NCBI GenBank assembly: GCA_001870995.2
Contig: MLAV02000010.1
Span: 163,873 to 227,872, forward strand
Length of the DNA: 64,000 bases
Origin: Chitinophaga sp. CB10
GTDB lineage: Bacteria > Bacteroidota > Bacteroidia > Chitinophagales > Chitinophagaceae
Direction: 5' to 3'
The position numbers and the translations under genes were made by a program. The notes under the pieces are model-generated. The model worked only from the letters and a program-made list of their open reading frames with translations. It searched no databases and had not been told where the DNA came from. Of this stretch, positions 17,610 through 27,246 are shown one piece after another (the stretch's first letter is position 1; each line of letters begins with the position of its first letter).

Positions 17610-18041
17610 ATGGAGATTTTTTTCGAAGGCCCGGTACTATGGGCGCAACTGGATGCCAACATGCACATGCGGCATAGTGCGTACGCCGACTTTGCAGCGC
17701 AGGCGCGGCTCAACATGCTGGATAAACTTGGAATGAAAGCGGAAGAACTTGTAGCGCTGAAGCTGGGGCCCATCCTGTTCAGGGAGGAGCTGATCTATCA
17801 CCGGGAGGTGGGGCCCAACGATTACCTGAAGGTCACCTGCGTGATGACGAAATCCCGCAGGGATGGCAGCAGGTGGTCCATCCGGCACGAGATATTCCGG
17901 AAGGACGGCGTAAAGGCCGCTACCATTAATGTGGATGGCGCCTGGCTGGACGTTGTGATGCGAAAACTAGGCACGCTGCCGGAGCATTTGTACCAGAAAT
18001 TCAAGCAGCTTCCCGTGAGCGAAGATTACGTGGAAGAATAA
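17610..18041 (+). CDS. Acyl-CoA thioesterase family (HotDog fold)
   Basis: The 143-residue protein has the 4HBT/HotDog pattern with WAQLDANMHMRHSAYADFAAQARL, where the D-x-N-x-H motif opens the long helix, and later YHREVGPNDYLKVTCVM. Such proteins hydrolyse acyl-CoA thioesters; the acyl group is unknown. The ATG at 17610 is preferred over one 48 bases upstream because homologous sequence starts there. A possible promoter is TTG at 17574 with TACATTTA at 17599-17606. A hairpin (GCTTGCC-tttt-GGCAAGC, 17553-17570) lies upstream. Confidence 0.78.
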   Translation: MEIFFEGPVLWAQLDANMHMRHSAYADFAAQARLNMLDKLGMKAEELVALKLGPILFREELIYHREVGPNDYLKVTCVMTKSRRDGSRWSIRHEIFRKDGVKAATINVDGAWLDVVMRKLGTLPEHLYQKFKQLPVSEDYVEE

Positions 18042-18047
18042 AAGAGA

Positions 18048-18086
18048 AAGTCCGTTCCTGTAAACACAGCAACGGACTTCTTTTTT
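18048..18086 (+). terminator. Intrinsic terminator after the thioesterase
   Basis: AAGTCCGTT (18048-18056) pairs with AACGGACTT (18071-18079), followed by C and six T residues. Confidence 0.88.
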
Positions 18087-18099
18087 CAAAGGGGAACAA

Positions 18100-18627
18100 T
18101 CAGCGACGGGTAATGGGTTTTTCACGGAAATAGACTAACCTGCCCGCTTCCAATTCCTTGATAAAAGGCAGGTTGTTTTGTATATAAGACTTGGTGGATT
18201 GTTCAAAATAGCTGTCGAGCTGGAAGAATTTGGCGGCACGGGTAGCGCCGAGGAGTTTATTCATCCGGCGGAAGTAGCGCATCTGGAGGTGACTGTATTC
18301 CAGGTCGTTGTTCATCATCTGTTTGGTCAGGGAGTTCAATTTCTTTTCGTCCAGGGAGGAAAATTCTTCGTTGTACATCCTGAGCAGCGCCAGTCGCTCC
18401 GCCTGCCAGGGCTGTTTGTCCGTTTCATAATCCATCATGGCTTCCTGGAAGCCTCTGCTTTCAACAGGTGAAATGCGCAGGTAATCTTTCATCAGGGCAT
18501 CTTTGTTCTTGCCATAAATTTCCGTGATGATGTCCTCCCCTTCCAGTGGCATGGCCACCCGGACGGCCTGGGCATGCGCTCCCAAATTGGCTAACAATAC
18601 CAGCAGCAAACAAAACAAATTTCTCAT
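18100..18627 (-). CDS. Secreted protein of unknown function
   Basis: The 175-residue product begins with MRNLFCLLLVLLANLGAHAQ, a clear signal peptide with cleavage after AHA. The mature part is helical and charged, with several KLLGATRAAKFFQLDSYFEQ-like segments, and shows no domain I recognise; it may be periplasmic. The ATG at 18627 starts the signal peptide, so an upstream in-frame extension is not used. A 690-base non-coding stretch lies upstream. Confidence 0.7.
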   Translation of the reverse strand: MRNLFCLLLVLLANLGAHAQAVRVAMPLEGEDIITEIYGKNKDALMKDYLRISPVESRGFQEAMMDYETDKQPWQAERLALLRMYNEEFSSLDEKKLNSLTKQMMNNDLEYSHLQMRYFRRMNKLLGATRAAKFFQLDSYFEQSTKSYIQNNLPFIKELEAGRLVYFREKPITRR

Positions 18628-19318
18628 CTTGATAAAGGTTTTTGGTGATCGGTTATTTGAGATCCAACGCCCATTGGCGCATATCACCCAGGCACGGCTT
18701 TGCCTGTAAAATTTCCGGAATGTTTCCCGTTGTTGTAACTGCATCCAACTGTCCAATACTTCAGGGGCTCTAACAAATGAAAGGGTTTTCATACGATTAC
18801 CAGATGCCGGCGTAATACTAAAACCAACAATACACGGCTCAGCCTGATGTAGTACTTGCTATTCGCTGTGACGTATCGCTTCCAGTTTCGCGGTTACCTT
18901 AAGCTACGGTTACATTGAATTTAAACGACATTGCGGCTTAGATCTCTGTCATGTAAATATTTATTTCATTCACACTCATTTTTAAATTCATAGGAAATCC
19001 TCCTCAGCAGGGCGTTACGGCCTGTCAGATTCGGGTTACTATATATTGAAAAAAGTTACGTCAGAAAATTGCGGAGTGTGATCACTCCGCAGTCATTCAT
19101 TATAATTCCACGTTACGAAAAAGAAGTATCTTTTATCAATAGTTTTTTTCGCTTTAATAATATTGATACAGGCTACTTTTCGACTAAGAACATTTGAATG
19201 ATGCCAGAGGTCATGCTTAGGAGTCAATCGTTATAATTACGCAGGACTCCAAATTTAATTGTTAGTTTTTTATCCACCAAAAAAATAAATTTATCCACAG
19301 TTCAAACAATTCAGGGAA
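18628..19318. other. Long intergenic region with one stem-loop
   Basis: No convincing coding frame is visible. The right half is AT-rich. A hairpin of TGCGGAGTG (19070-19078) with CACTCCGCA (19083-19091) and a four-base loop is the only clear structure; it has no T-run on either strand, so it is not an obvious terminator. The left part should hold the promoter of the secreted-protein gene. Confidence 0.5.
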
Positions 19319-19320
19319 AC

Positions 19321-19348
19321 AAAAAAGCCCCCGGACTACGGAGGCTTT
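19321..19348 (-). terminator. Intrinsic terminator of the GLPGLI operon
   Basis: Read on the minus strand, AAAGCC and GGCTTT flank an inner CCG/CGG stem, and six T residues follow. It lies about 20 bases after the stop codon at 19368. Confidence 0.8.
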
Positions 19349-19367
19349 CAGCGGATTTAGCCAAACT

Positions 19368-20126
19368 TTATAACTCTGCGAACCTGATGTAAAACTTACC
19401 ATACGAACCCCAGCTCCCCAGCGCGTCTGTCATATCCTTATGCATTTGCGCGCGGGTTACTTTCTTTCCTTTTTTATTCGGCAGGAGTTGATCGGCCGGG
19501 ATGGATTCCGCGAGTACCTTGGTGGCGAACCAGGTGACGTGTTCGTGCGGGAGGGCCACGCCGAGGATCATCCCCGGCAGGCCGGTGAAGGACTCCGGCC
19601 CACCAGGCGGCACTATCTGGTCCGTATAAAAGGCTACGACGTAGATGCTGTCCATAATCACTGCGTTGGCGCGGCGGCAATCGAACCCTGCAATATTCCT
19701 TGTTTCATCCGTGATCTTCCAGTTGATATGCCGCAGGCTATCCTGCACGAGGAAAGTTTGTTCGAAAATATGTTTCTGCGAAACGGTGCGGCCGGCGTTC
19801 AGCAGGTTGTACACTACGTTATCATTGGCGGGAAACTCGCGGGATACCTTCGCATCCGGACTCTCCTTTCCTGGCTTGAATAATGTTACCGAGTCCGTAA
19901 ACCAGCAATCGAAATACTGCGTGGCGAACTGCGGATAGCGTTGCAGCTCCACCTGCATCCAGCCATTGTCCAAATCATCCTTGTTCATTTCCTTTATGAT
20001 CGCATGTAAGTTGATGCGCTTCTCAAATTCAATCCGCCCGGTGGTGAAAAACATCGCTTCCTGCGCTTTCACCATTTGTATTGCGCTTATACACAGGAAT
20101 ACTCCTACAAGTATTTTCATTTTCAT
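19368..20126 (-). CDS. GLPGLI family secreted protein
   Basis: This 252-residue protein has a signal peptide ending in MVKAQ and the family hallmark FTGLPGMILGV near residue 190, a variant of GLPGLI. It also has the IAGFDCRRANAVI stretch typical of the family. The function of GLPGLI proteins is unknown; they are exported and specific to Bacteroidota. The gene starts seven bases after the stop of an outer-membrane barrel protein, a pairing seen often in this phylum, so they probably work together at the outer membrane. The ATG at 20126 is chosen; a second lies at 20120. Confidence 0.87.
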   Translation of the reverse strand: MKMKILVGVFLCISAIQMVKAQEAMFFTTGRIEFEKRINLHAIIKEMNKDDLDNGWMQVELQRYPQFATQYFDCWFTDSVTLFKPGKESPDAKVSREFPANDNVVYNLLNAGRTVSQKHIFEQTFLVQDSLRHINWKITDETRNIAGFDCRRANAVIMDSIYVVAFYTDQIVPPGGPESFTGLPGMILGVALPHEHVTWFATKVLAESIPADQLLPNKKGKKVTRAQMHKDMTDALGSWGSYGKFYIRFAEL

Positions 20127-20133
20127 ACAAATA

Positions 20134-22920
20134 CTATTTACTGGCGGCGCCATCTGCGCCAAACTTATTAAAGTTCCAAAGGAAAGAAAGCATCACGTAG
20201 CGGCCGATAATACCATAAGTACTTTGCGAAACGGTATTACCATACATGCTTCTGTTAATGCCCTTGCGCTGCTTTAAAATATCGTCTACCGTACACCTGA
20301 ACTCAAACGCATCACCTTTTCCAAACTTCTTGCCCAGCCCCGCATTCCAGATGGCCATGCTATTATTGGTGGTAAACAAAGCTGTTTTAGGACGGATGGC
20401 GTAATCAAGATCCGAATTCAGCTCCAGCTTCCAGGGAAGTTGTACGGATACGTTGGCATTGAGCGGGTATTCCCAATAGGTGGTGGTGAGCGACTGCTGG
20501 ATGGACGACACCGTGCTGTTGAAATTGATGCCGCCGCGCAGCCGTGCGTCGTACCGCTTCTCCTTGAATTTTCTCAGCTGGAAAAGAGCGCCTGCGTTAT
20601 AGGTATTGGAGACGTTCTCCACGTGGTTCACGAGGCCCGTACGCCGGCCTATCTGGCCATTGGTTTCCACACCTATGCGTAGGTCCTGCCACTTCAGCTT
20701 CCATTCCCCGGAGAGGTAGTAGCTGACATTGCGGTTGCCGTTTACGTTTACAGCCATGCTTTTGCTTCGGCCGCTGGCATCCACCTCGGTTGCATTGGCA
20801 AAATCATTCATCGTAAAATTATAGCTGAGGTTAAACCAAATGGACCGTTCCGTAAATACCTTGTAATCCCCGAGGTTCAAACTGATAGTGCTGTTGAAGG
20901 ATGGTTTCAGATCAGGGTTACCGACGAAGATGTTGATCTGGTTATCGTTGGACACCAGCGGCTGTAACTGGTTGATGGAGGGCTGCCGGGTATAACCGTT
21001 ATACGACAGCGAAATGCTTTGCTGCTGTTTGCGCTGGTAGCTGAAGCGCATCCTGGGGCTCCAGTTGACGAAGCTGCGGTCATAGGTTTTGCCGGTGTAC
21101 AGGTTATCCTGGTGGTACTGTGTGGCCCCCACTTTGGCGCCTATGTTAAAACGGAACTTCTTGAAATTGTAGCTATAGGCCAGTCCGCCCAGGTTCGTGA
21201 CCACGTTATATTTATAGTCGTTACTGTACAGCGAATCCAGGTCTTCATACTTACCATTATCCGCCTTGTTATAGGAACTGCGCCCGGAACGGTTGTTATT
21301 CAACTGCAACCCGTAGGATATTTGCATCAGGCCATTTTTGCCCACCGGCTCCGTATAGGCTACGTTGCCATTGATATCCGTTTGCTCGCTGTTGTTGATC
21401 TTGTGCTGATCGACTTTCAGTACGGAATCCAGGACGCCGTTCGTATATATGTTGGCGTGGGAGAGCTGCATAACCTCGCTGTTCGACTTTTCATAATTCT
21501 GCCAGAAATTGGCGGTAAGGGTACGGCCCTTCTTCTGAAAACGCTGCTTCCAGAGCAGGTTGGTACCGAATAAGTCACGCTGGCCATCACTGCTGGTATT
21601 GTTTTCATTTTCATTGAGCAGTTGATTATTTTCATTGGTTACCTGCCCCATCTTGCGGGAGAAGCTCGTACGGTTATCCCTTCCTCCTTGCACGGTGAGC
21701 TTTACAGTAGCCATGCTGTCGATCTTCCATTCATACAGGCCATCCGCACGGAGTTTTTTATCGATAGACTTGCTGCTGCTGCTATCCCTGGAATATTGTA
21801 CAGCATTGTTCAGCACTTGCTGGTTCAGGTCTGCAGACCACTGTTCCACCCCCATCCGCATGGCTTTCACGTTGGCGGATACCCGTTGTTTATCCTCCTT
21901 CCATTTATCCTCATAGTGAACGCCACCTGTTTGCACCAGCGGATAACCTCTGCCCTCAAACCTGCCTTCCCAGCCACCCAGGTCATCGCCATTGCCGGAG
22001 AAGGTATAATAACCATTCATCTCATCGTAACTCATATTGCCGGCATCACCTTGTCCGAATTTTTCCCGTTCCTGCCAGTTGAGGCCCGTTTTACCGGTGT
22101 TGGAAGCTATCCCGAACACGGCCGCTTTGCGTTTGCCCTGGAAGAGGTTGGCCATCAGCTGCGTATCAAAATATCCATTAGTACCGCCACTGGCGCTGGC
22201 TTTTCCGAAGTATCCCTTCTTTTTATTTTCTTTCAGGGTGATGTTGATGGTCTTGGATTTTTCACCGTCGTCCACGCCGGTAAAGGCAGCCTGGTCGCTT
22301 TGCTTATCGAATACCTGCACCTTGTCTACCATATCTGCGCGAAGGTTTTTGGTGACCAGCGTCGGATCATCGCCGAAGAATTCCTCCCCGTCGACCAATA
22401 TTTTTTTCACTTTCTGCCCCATGGCCGTGACCTGCCCATTCTTATCCACCTGGATGCCGGGCAGGAGCTTCAACAGTTCCTCCACATTGGCATTGGCGGC
22501 GGTCCTGAAGCTATCCGCATTAAATTCCGTGGTATCTCCTTTGAAGCGTATAGCCGCTACCTGCTGCTTGATCACTACTTCTTTAAGGAGGCGGGATTTC
22601 TGGATCATATTAACGCTTCCGAGGTTATGGACGGCGCTATCCGTCAGCGTGATCGCTTCCACATAATCGGCAAACTTCGGGTAGGAGACCATCACCAGGT
22701 ATTGCCCGGGCTGCAGGTTTTTCAGCTCAAACCGGCCGTTGCCGGCAGTGCGCTGGAAACGGTAAAGCATGGAGTCCTTAGCATGCAGAACAGACACTAC
22801 CGCATTGGAAAGGGGAATACGATTCAGGGTATCGGCCACTGTTCCTTTTACTATCGCGGATTGCGCCCATGCTGCATGTAGGCTTAGCAACAGGGCAAAC
22901 AGGGTAAATATTTTTTTCAT
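20134..22920 (-). CDS. Outer-membrane beta-barrel protein with carboxypeptidase-like regulatory domain
   Basis: After a signal peptide ending HAAWAQ comes a carboxypeptidase-D regulatory-like domain (VKGTVADTLNRIPLSNAVVSV, residues about 20-100). A plug-like region follows (ELLKLLPGIQVDKNGQVTAMG; KILVDGEEFFGDDP), then a barrel rich in aromatic strands (OMP_b-brl_3 type) to residue 928. The ending YVMLSFLWNFNKFG is a typical barrel terminus. It resembles TonB-dependent receptors but without a clear TonB box; the cargo is unknown. It is the first gene of the two-gene GLPGLI operon. The ATG at 22920 begins the signal peptide. Confidence 0.88.
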   Translation of the reverse strand: MKKIFTLFALLLSLHAAWAQSAIVKGTVADTLNRIPLSNAVVSVLHAKDSMLYRFQRTAGNGRFELKNLQPGQYLVMVSYPKFADYVEAITLTDSAVHNLGSVNMIQKSRLLKEVVIKQQVAAIRFKGDTTEFNADSFRTAANANVEELLKLLPGIQVDKNGQVTAMGQKVKKILVDGEEFFGDDPTLVTKNLRADMVDKVQVFDKQSDQAAFTGVDDGEKSKTINITLKENKKKGYFGKASASGGTNGYFDTQLMANLFQGKRKAAVFGIASNTGKTGLNWQEREKFGQGDAGNMSYDEMNGYYTFSGNGDDLGGWEGRFEGRGYPLVQTGGVHYEDKWKEDKQRVSANVKAMRMGVEQWSADLNQQVLNNAVQYSRDSSSSKSIDKKLRADGLYEWKIDSMATVKLTVQGGRDNRTSFSRKMGQVTNENNQLLNENENNTSSDGQRDLFGTNLLWKQRFQKKGRTLTANFWQNYEKSNSEVMQLSHANIYTNGVLDSVLKVDQHKINNSEQTDINGNVAYTEPVGKNGLMQISYGLQLNNNRSGRSSYNKADNGKYEDLDSLYSNDYKYNVVTNLGGLAYSYNFKKFRFNIGAKVGATQYHQDNLYTGKTYDRSFVNWSPRMRFSYQRKQQQSISLSYNGYTRQPSINQLQPLVSNDNQINIFVGNPDLKPSFNSTISLNLGDYKVFTERSIWFNLSYNFTMNDFANATEVDASGRSKSMAVNVNGNRNVSYYLSGEWKLKWQDLRIGVETNGQIGRRTGLVNHVENVSNTYNAGALFQLRKFKEKRYDARLRGGINFNSTVSSIQQSLTTTYWEYPLNANVSVQLPWKLELNSDLDYAIRPKTALFTTNNSMAIWNAGLGKKFGKGDAFEFRCTVDDILKQRKGINRSMYGNTVSQSTYGIIGRYVMLSFLWNFNKFGADGAASK

Positions 22921-23051
22921 TAACGGCTTACAGGTTGTTATGGAATGCACAATTCCCGGCCACACGCATTCTCAAGATGCTACGCCGCCAAAATTCCATA
23001 AAATATTCCAACCGGATTTTACCATGTGTGATAAACATCTGTTAAATCGCA

Positions 23052-23088
23052 CCCTACTTATCAAGTAGGGCAAACAGGTTATCCTGTT
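23052..23088. other. Pair of adjacent stem-loops between helicase and barrel genes
   Basis: CCCTACTT (23052-23059) pairs with AAGTAGGG (23063-23070), and AACAGG (23073-23078) pairs with CCTGTT (23083-23088). The second overlaps the helicase stop codon. No T-run follows, so they may stabilise the 3' end rather than terminate. Confidence 0.5.
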
Positions 23089-26000
23089 AATAACTCCTGA
23101 TCAGTTCCACCAGCTCGTCGGCAGATAATTTCACGGCCTGGTCCGTGCCTTCCAGCAACTGATCCGCGAGGGAACGTTTGGTATGGTGCAGGGTTAAAAT
23201 CTTTTCTTCTATGGTATGCATGGTAACGAGGCGATAGATGGTGACCGGCCTCGTTTGCCCGATGCGCCTTGCCCTGTCGGAGGCCTGCTCTTCGATGGCG
23301 GGGTTCCACCAGGGGTCCAGGTGGATGACGTAATCCGCGGCGGTGAGGTTGAGGCCGAGTCCGCCCGCCTTCAGGCTGATTAAGAAAATATCCGCTTCCC
23401 CTGCCTGGAATTGCTTTACCAGCGCGGCGCGGGTAGCCACGGGCGTACTGCCGTCCAGGTACAGGAACTTCACGCCTTTTTGCAGCAATGCCGCTTTGAT
23501 TAAATCCAGGTGCATTACAAACTGGCTAAACACCAGGGCTTTGTGCTGGTTCTGCAGCAGCTCTTCTACTATTTCCAGGAACACTTCCAGCTTGGAGGAA
23601 GGCATGTCCAGGTTGGCGTCTACCAGCTTCGGATGGCAGGCGGCGAGGCGGAGGCGGGTGATTTCGGCCAGGGCTTGTATATGGCGCTGCGCGATATTAT
23701 CCTCGCGGGAATGCAGCGATTCCAGGGCTTTGCGGCGGACGGCTTCATACAGCGCCGCTTCTTCAGGGGTTTGCTGTACGAGTTTGACAATTTCCGTACT
23801 AGGCGGCAGTTCCTCCAGCACGGCGGTTTTTGTTCTCCTCAACATAAAAGGAGATAAGAGTTTTTTCAGTTGTTTCCTCACCGGGCTCTCGGGGTTACGC
23901 AGGGAAGGGAATACGTATTGTTTGTTGAAGTACTCCTGGCTGCCCAGCAGTTCTTCATTCAGGAAGCGGAACAGCCCCCAGATTTCGCCCAGGTTGTTTT
24001 GTACAGGCGTTCCCGTCAGGGCGAGGCGGAAGTGCGCATCCAGGCTGTATGCCGCTTTTGCCGTGCGGGTATTGGCATTGCGGATGATATGCGCTTCGTC
24101 CAGCACTACGGTGTGCCATACTTTTTTAGCCAGCAGCTGTTGCTCCGATTGCAGCAGGCCGTAGGTGGTAACTACTACGGTGAAGGCCTGCGCTGCTTTG
24201 ATGATAGCGGCGCGGTTAGCGGAAGAGAGGTCGATTACCTGCAGGGCCGGCGCAAACTTATTCGCTTCGCTGATCCAGTTGGGCAGCACGGAGGCCGGGC
24301 ATACCACCAGGGCGGGCCCTTGCGGCGCGCGATGGAGTAGTAACGCCAACGCCTGTATGGTTTTACCAAGGCCCATATCGTCCGCCAGGCAAGCCCCCGC
24401 TCCCCAGGAGGCCAGTTGCACCATCCAGCGGAAGCCTTCTTCCTGGTAGCTGCGCAGGGTGGTTTGCAACCCTGCCGGCACGGTTACCTGCAGTTGTTTG
24501 GCTGCTTCCCATTTTTCCAGCATACGGCGCCAGGCGGCATCGGTTTTTACTGCTTCCAGGTCCATCAGGGCTTCCGATGCAAAAGGCGCCAGCATAGGGC
24601 GGATGCGGATCTGCTCCTGCTCTTCCATGGTAAAGGCAGCCAGCTCCTGCAGCCTGCGGCGGATGCCGTCTGTAAGGGAAACGATTTCCCCGTTCTTAAG
24701 GGTATAGAACTTATGGTGTTTCAGGTTTTTAGCATCGAGCAGTTCTCTGAGGGTAAGAACGGTATATTCGTCCACCTGCACGCTGCCTTCCGCGGTGAAC
24801 CAGTGGTCTTTTTCCTTGATGGTGATATGCAGCTGCGAGGCATCCAGCTCCTGGCGGATGCGATAGCGCTCTCCTTCCGGCCATTCGGCCACGGCGAGGT
24901 CCGGATGCAGCCGGATTACTTCCAGGAGTTGCAGGCAATCCACCGGGTCTTCAAAGATGATCTGGTCCTCATCTACTTCCTGCATGACTTCCAGCTGAAT
25001 ATAGCCGAGCAGCGCTTTGTAGTTGGCCATTTCCTGGTCGAGGTCCCGGCGGGCCTGGCAGCGCTCCCCGTTCATAATCCCCAGCACGGAACGGCCGCCC
25101 AGGCCGGGTTTGCAATACGGAGGATCGTTGCGGAAGGGCTTCACAAAAAAGGCCGCTTTCAGCCCGGTGTTAACCGGCAGCATTTGCACGACGATCCGTG
25201 GGTCCGCGGTGATACTGCGTATATCCGCCGGCGTTTCCAGCATATCCGCATGCACGGTGAGGTGCGTGGCTACCTGTTGCAGCACGGCGTTGAGTTTATC
25301 CTTTCCCGTGAGCGGCACGGTGTGCAGCTGGTGCAACGTTCTCAAGAGGTGTTGCTGGTAGGTGTTGAGTACAATTACTTTCAGGCGGGTATTACTTTCC
25401 CGGATGAAGATCATGGGAGAATTAAAGTCATGTATGTTCGTTGAAATCGTATAGCCTTTAGCGTTAGTAATCACGTTGATTTCAGGAACGCCTTTCACCA
25501 CTTCAATGGGAGCGCCTTCGTGGATATCAAACAGCAGCGGGTGGCCGGCCATTTCCTGCCATACCCGCGGCTCGAAGGACCATCCATCGGCGCCGGAGTT
25601 ATAGTAGCTGACCTTTTGCACGGTCGTGCCTATACGAAAATCCTGGTCTGTCATACCTTCGGCGCTGCCGTCTTTGAGGCGGCTGAGCGGCAGGTTACGG
25701 CCGCTGCTCCAGGCGTTATCCTTCCATTGCTGCTGCACCGGTTGAATCGTGTACTGCCGGAGGTCCAGCAGGTAGGCAATACGAAACGGCGTGGCCGCTT
25801 TTTCCTTTTTCTTTTCCTCGTGGCCGAGCAGCGAGTTCAGCACCCGTTCCCACTCGGGCGCCTGTTCGGAGGATGCGCCCAGTGGTTGCAGGCCGGTGGC
25901 GGCGGCAAATTCATCGTAGAACGACTGGTAGCCGTCGTAATTCTCGTCCTTTGCATGGAAGCAATATTCGAATGCAGGGAGCTGATAGCCGTTTGCTACG

Positions 26001-27127
26001 GCCCTTGCCAGCAGCATGCGCTGCGAGGTTTGGTGCAGCACGAGCAGTTTATTTTTCGGGTGGTACCACTTCAGCGCGAGGTAGCCGAGGAATGCCATCA
26101 GCCGTTTATCGGCTTCCCGGGCGGCGTTTTCAAACAGTATTTCCAGCAGGTTTTCCGCCCGCTCCCGTTTGCCGGTATGCAGGAGCAGCAGGGCCAGCGC
26201 CGGCACGATCGCCGGGAAGGATTTGCGTTCGTAATGCGCCGTGATCTTTTGGATCAGGGGGTTAGCGTCTGCCGGGGGCAGCAGGGCGAGGTTGCAGGCG
26301 TAATAAAAAGCGTAGATCGCCGTGGTGGGCAGGATATTCTTTTTATCGCTGCTGCGTTGCTTTTTCATGCCCAGCTCGAATGCTTGCCGCGCCTTAGCCG
26401 GCGTATCGTGATAGAGCAGCCATACGGCCTGTTGAAAATATTCGTCTGTTGTTGCGGGAGATGGGATAGCTGCAAAGGAACCATCCAGCAGGCTCACCTC
26501 CGGGCATATGGTGGTAGTGCCGAAGGCGGTAAGTTGCGCTTGTAATTCCCGTAGCACCGGGAGGGGTTGCAGCTGCTGTTCCTGGTATCGTAAAGACCAG
26601 CTGAACATGGCGGCCACTGCGTTTTCGCTGAAAAAGTGCAGCAGTCCTCTATAGGCTTCGCGGCCTGCGAGGCAGGACAGGTAAGGCAGGTATTCCGCCA
26701 GCTGCTGTTCCATTTTGCGCACGGGTGGCTGCAGCAGGGAGCGGTCCCCAATGAAGTAAGCCACCAGCAGCCGCTGCACTTCCTGCAGGGCGGCATGCAT
26801 GGTATAGAAATGAAAATCATTCGCCGGCACGGCGCGCAGCATCTGTTGGTACTGTGGCGCTTTGATTACAACAGGAAATAACTGCAGGCAATATTCCAGT
26901 GGCAGCAGGAAGCTGCCGGTGATGTTTTTTACCACGATACCTTTATCTGCCAGTTGCTGCAACAGCTCCCCCACTTCCACCGGCTGCAAAGGCAGCAGGG
27001 TAGCCATGGCCGCATTGAGCGTAGGCTTATCGATGGGGTACATATAAATTGCCAGTACATCCGTCATGATGCGGAGGTTAGGCGAAAGCGCCTCGTATTG
27101 CCGGGTGAAATACTGATCTTCAAACAT
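23087..27127 (-). CDS. Large SNF2 family DEAD/DEAH-box helicase
   Basis: The last ~460 residues of this 1346-residue protein hold a complete SNF2 ATPase: DDMGLGKTIQAL near residue 915 (motif I), LDEAHIIRN near 1009 (motif II, DEAH), LTGTPVQNN (motif III), and SLKAGGLGLNLTAADYVI and QASDRARRIGQTRPVTIYRL (motifs V and VI). The ~890-residue N-terminal part is long, leucine- and alanine-rich and not assigned. Such proteins move along double-stranded DNA to remodel protein-DNA complexes; the role here is unknown. A CAAAAATA element at 27136-27143 is the reverse complement of a TAnnTTTG promoter box just upstream. Confidence 0.9.
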   Translation of the reverse strand: MFEDQYFTRQYEALSPNLRIMTDVLAIYMYPIDKPTLNAAMATLLPLQPVEVGELLQQLADKGIVVKNITGSFLLPLEYCLQLFPVVIKAPQYQQMLRAVPANDFHFYTMHAALQEVQRLLVAYFIGDRSLLQPPVRKMEQQLAEYLPYLSCLAGREAYRGLLHFFSENAVAAMFSWSLRYQEQQLQPLPVLRELQAQLTAFGTTTICPEVSLLDGSFAAIPSPATTDEYFQQAVWLLYHDTPAKARQAFELGMKKQRSSDKKNILPTTAIYAFYYACNLALLPPADANPLIQKITAHYERKSFPAIVPALALLLLHTGKRERAENLLEILFENAAREADKRLMAFLGYLALKWYHPKNKLLVLHQTSQRMLLARAVANGYQLPAFEYCFHAKDENYDGYQSFYDEFAAATGLQPLGASSEQAPEWERVLNSLLGHEEKKKEKAATPFRIAYLLDLRQYTIQPVQQQWKDNAWSSGRNLPLSRLKDGSAEGMTDQDFRIGTTVQKVSYYNSGADGWSFEPRVWQEMAGHPLLFDIHEGAPIEVVKGVPEINVITNAKGYTISTNIHDFNSPMIFIRESNTRLKVIVLNTYQQHLLRTLHQLHTVPLTGKDKLNAVLQQVATHLTVHADMLETPADIRSITADPRIVVQMLPVNTGLKAAFFVKPFRNDPPYCKPGLGGRSVLGIMNGERCQARRDLDQEMANYKALLGYIQLEVMQEVDEDQIIFEDPVDCLQLLEVIRLHPDLAVAEWPEGERYRIRQELDASQLHITIKEKDHWFTAEGSVQVDEYTVLTLRELLDAKNLKHHKFYTLKNGEIVSLTDGIRRRLQELAAFTMEEQEQIRIRPMLAPFASEALMDLEAVKTDAAWRRMLEKWEAAKQLQVTVPAGLQTTLRSYQEEGFRWMVQLASWGAGACLADDMGLGKTIQALALLLHRAPQGPALVVCPASVLPNWISEANKFAPALQVIDLSSANRAAIIKAAQAFTVVVTTYGLLQSEQQLLAKKVWHTVVLDEAHIIRNANTRTAKAAYSLDAHFRLALTGTPVQNNLGEIWGLFRFLNEELLGSQEYFNKQYVFPSLRNPESPVRKQLKKLLSPFMLRRTKTAVLEELPPSTEIVKLVQQTPEEAALYEAVRRKALESLHSREDNIAQRHIQALAEITRLRLAACHPKLVDANLDMPSSKLEVFLEIVEELLQNQHKALVFSQFVMHLDLIKAALLQKGVKFLYLDGSTPVATRAALVKQFQAGEADIFLISLKAGGLGLNLTAADYVIHLDPWWNPAIEEQASDRARRIGQTRPVTIYRLVTMHTIEEKILTLHHTKRSLADQLLEGTDQAVKLSADELVELIRSY

Positions 27128-27156
27128 GATGGCAGCAAAAATAAAGTATTCGCATC

Positions 27157-27187
27157 TTGCATGGCCGGAATGAATTGCCTATTTTTG
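27157..27187 (+). promoter_or_regulatory. Strong Bacteroidota promoter for the EamA leader transcript
   Basis: TTG at 27157-27159 and TATTTTTG at 27180-27187 are 20 bases apart, matching the TTG-N20-TAnnTTTG consensus exactly. The transcript would start only a few bases before the leader ORF at 27193 and more than 350 bases before the transporter gene. Confidence 0.7.
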
Positions 27188-27192
27188 AAACT

Positions 27193-27246
27193 ATGTTGAA
27201 ACCAAGATTATTAGGTACGCTTCCTCCTCCTCCGGTAGCCCGCTAA
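27193..27246 (+). CDS. 17-codon leader peptide MLKPRLLGTLPPPPVAR (candidate attenuator)
   Basis: Directly behind a good promoter lies ATG...TAA encoding MLKPRLLGTLPPPPVAR, with four consecutive prolines (27223-27234). Runs of proline are known to stall ribosomes when EF-P is limiting. The stop codon overlaps a small stem-loop (TAAGCT/AGCTTG, 27244-27263) followed by seven T residues, a weak terminator. A ribosome stalled on the prolines would cover the left arm and could let transcription continue into the EamA exporter gene. This mechanism is an inference; the ORF, promoter and hairpin are visible. Confidence 0.5.
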   Translation: MLKPRLLGTLPPPPVAR

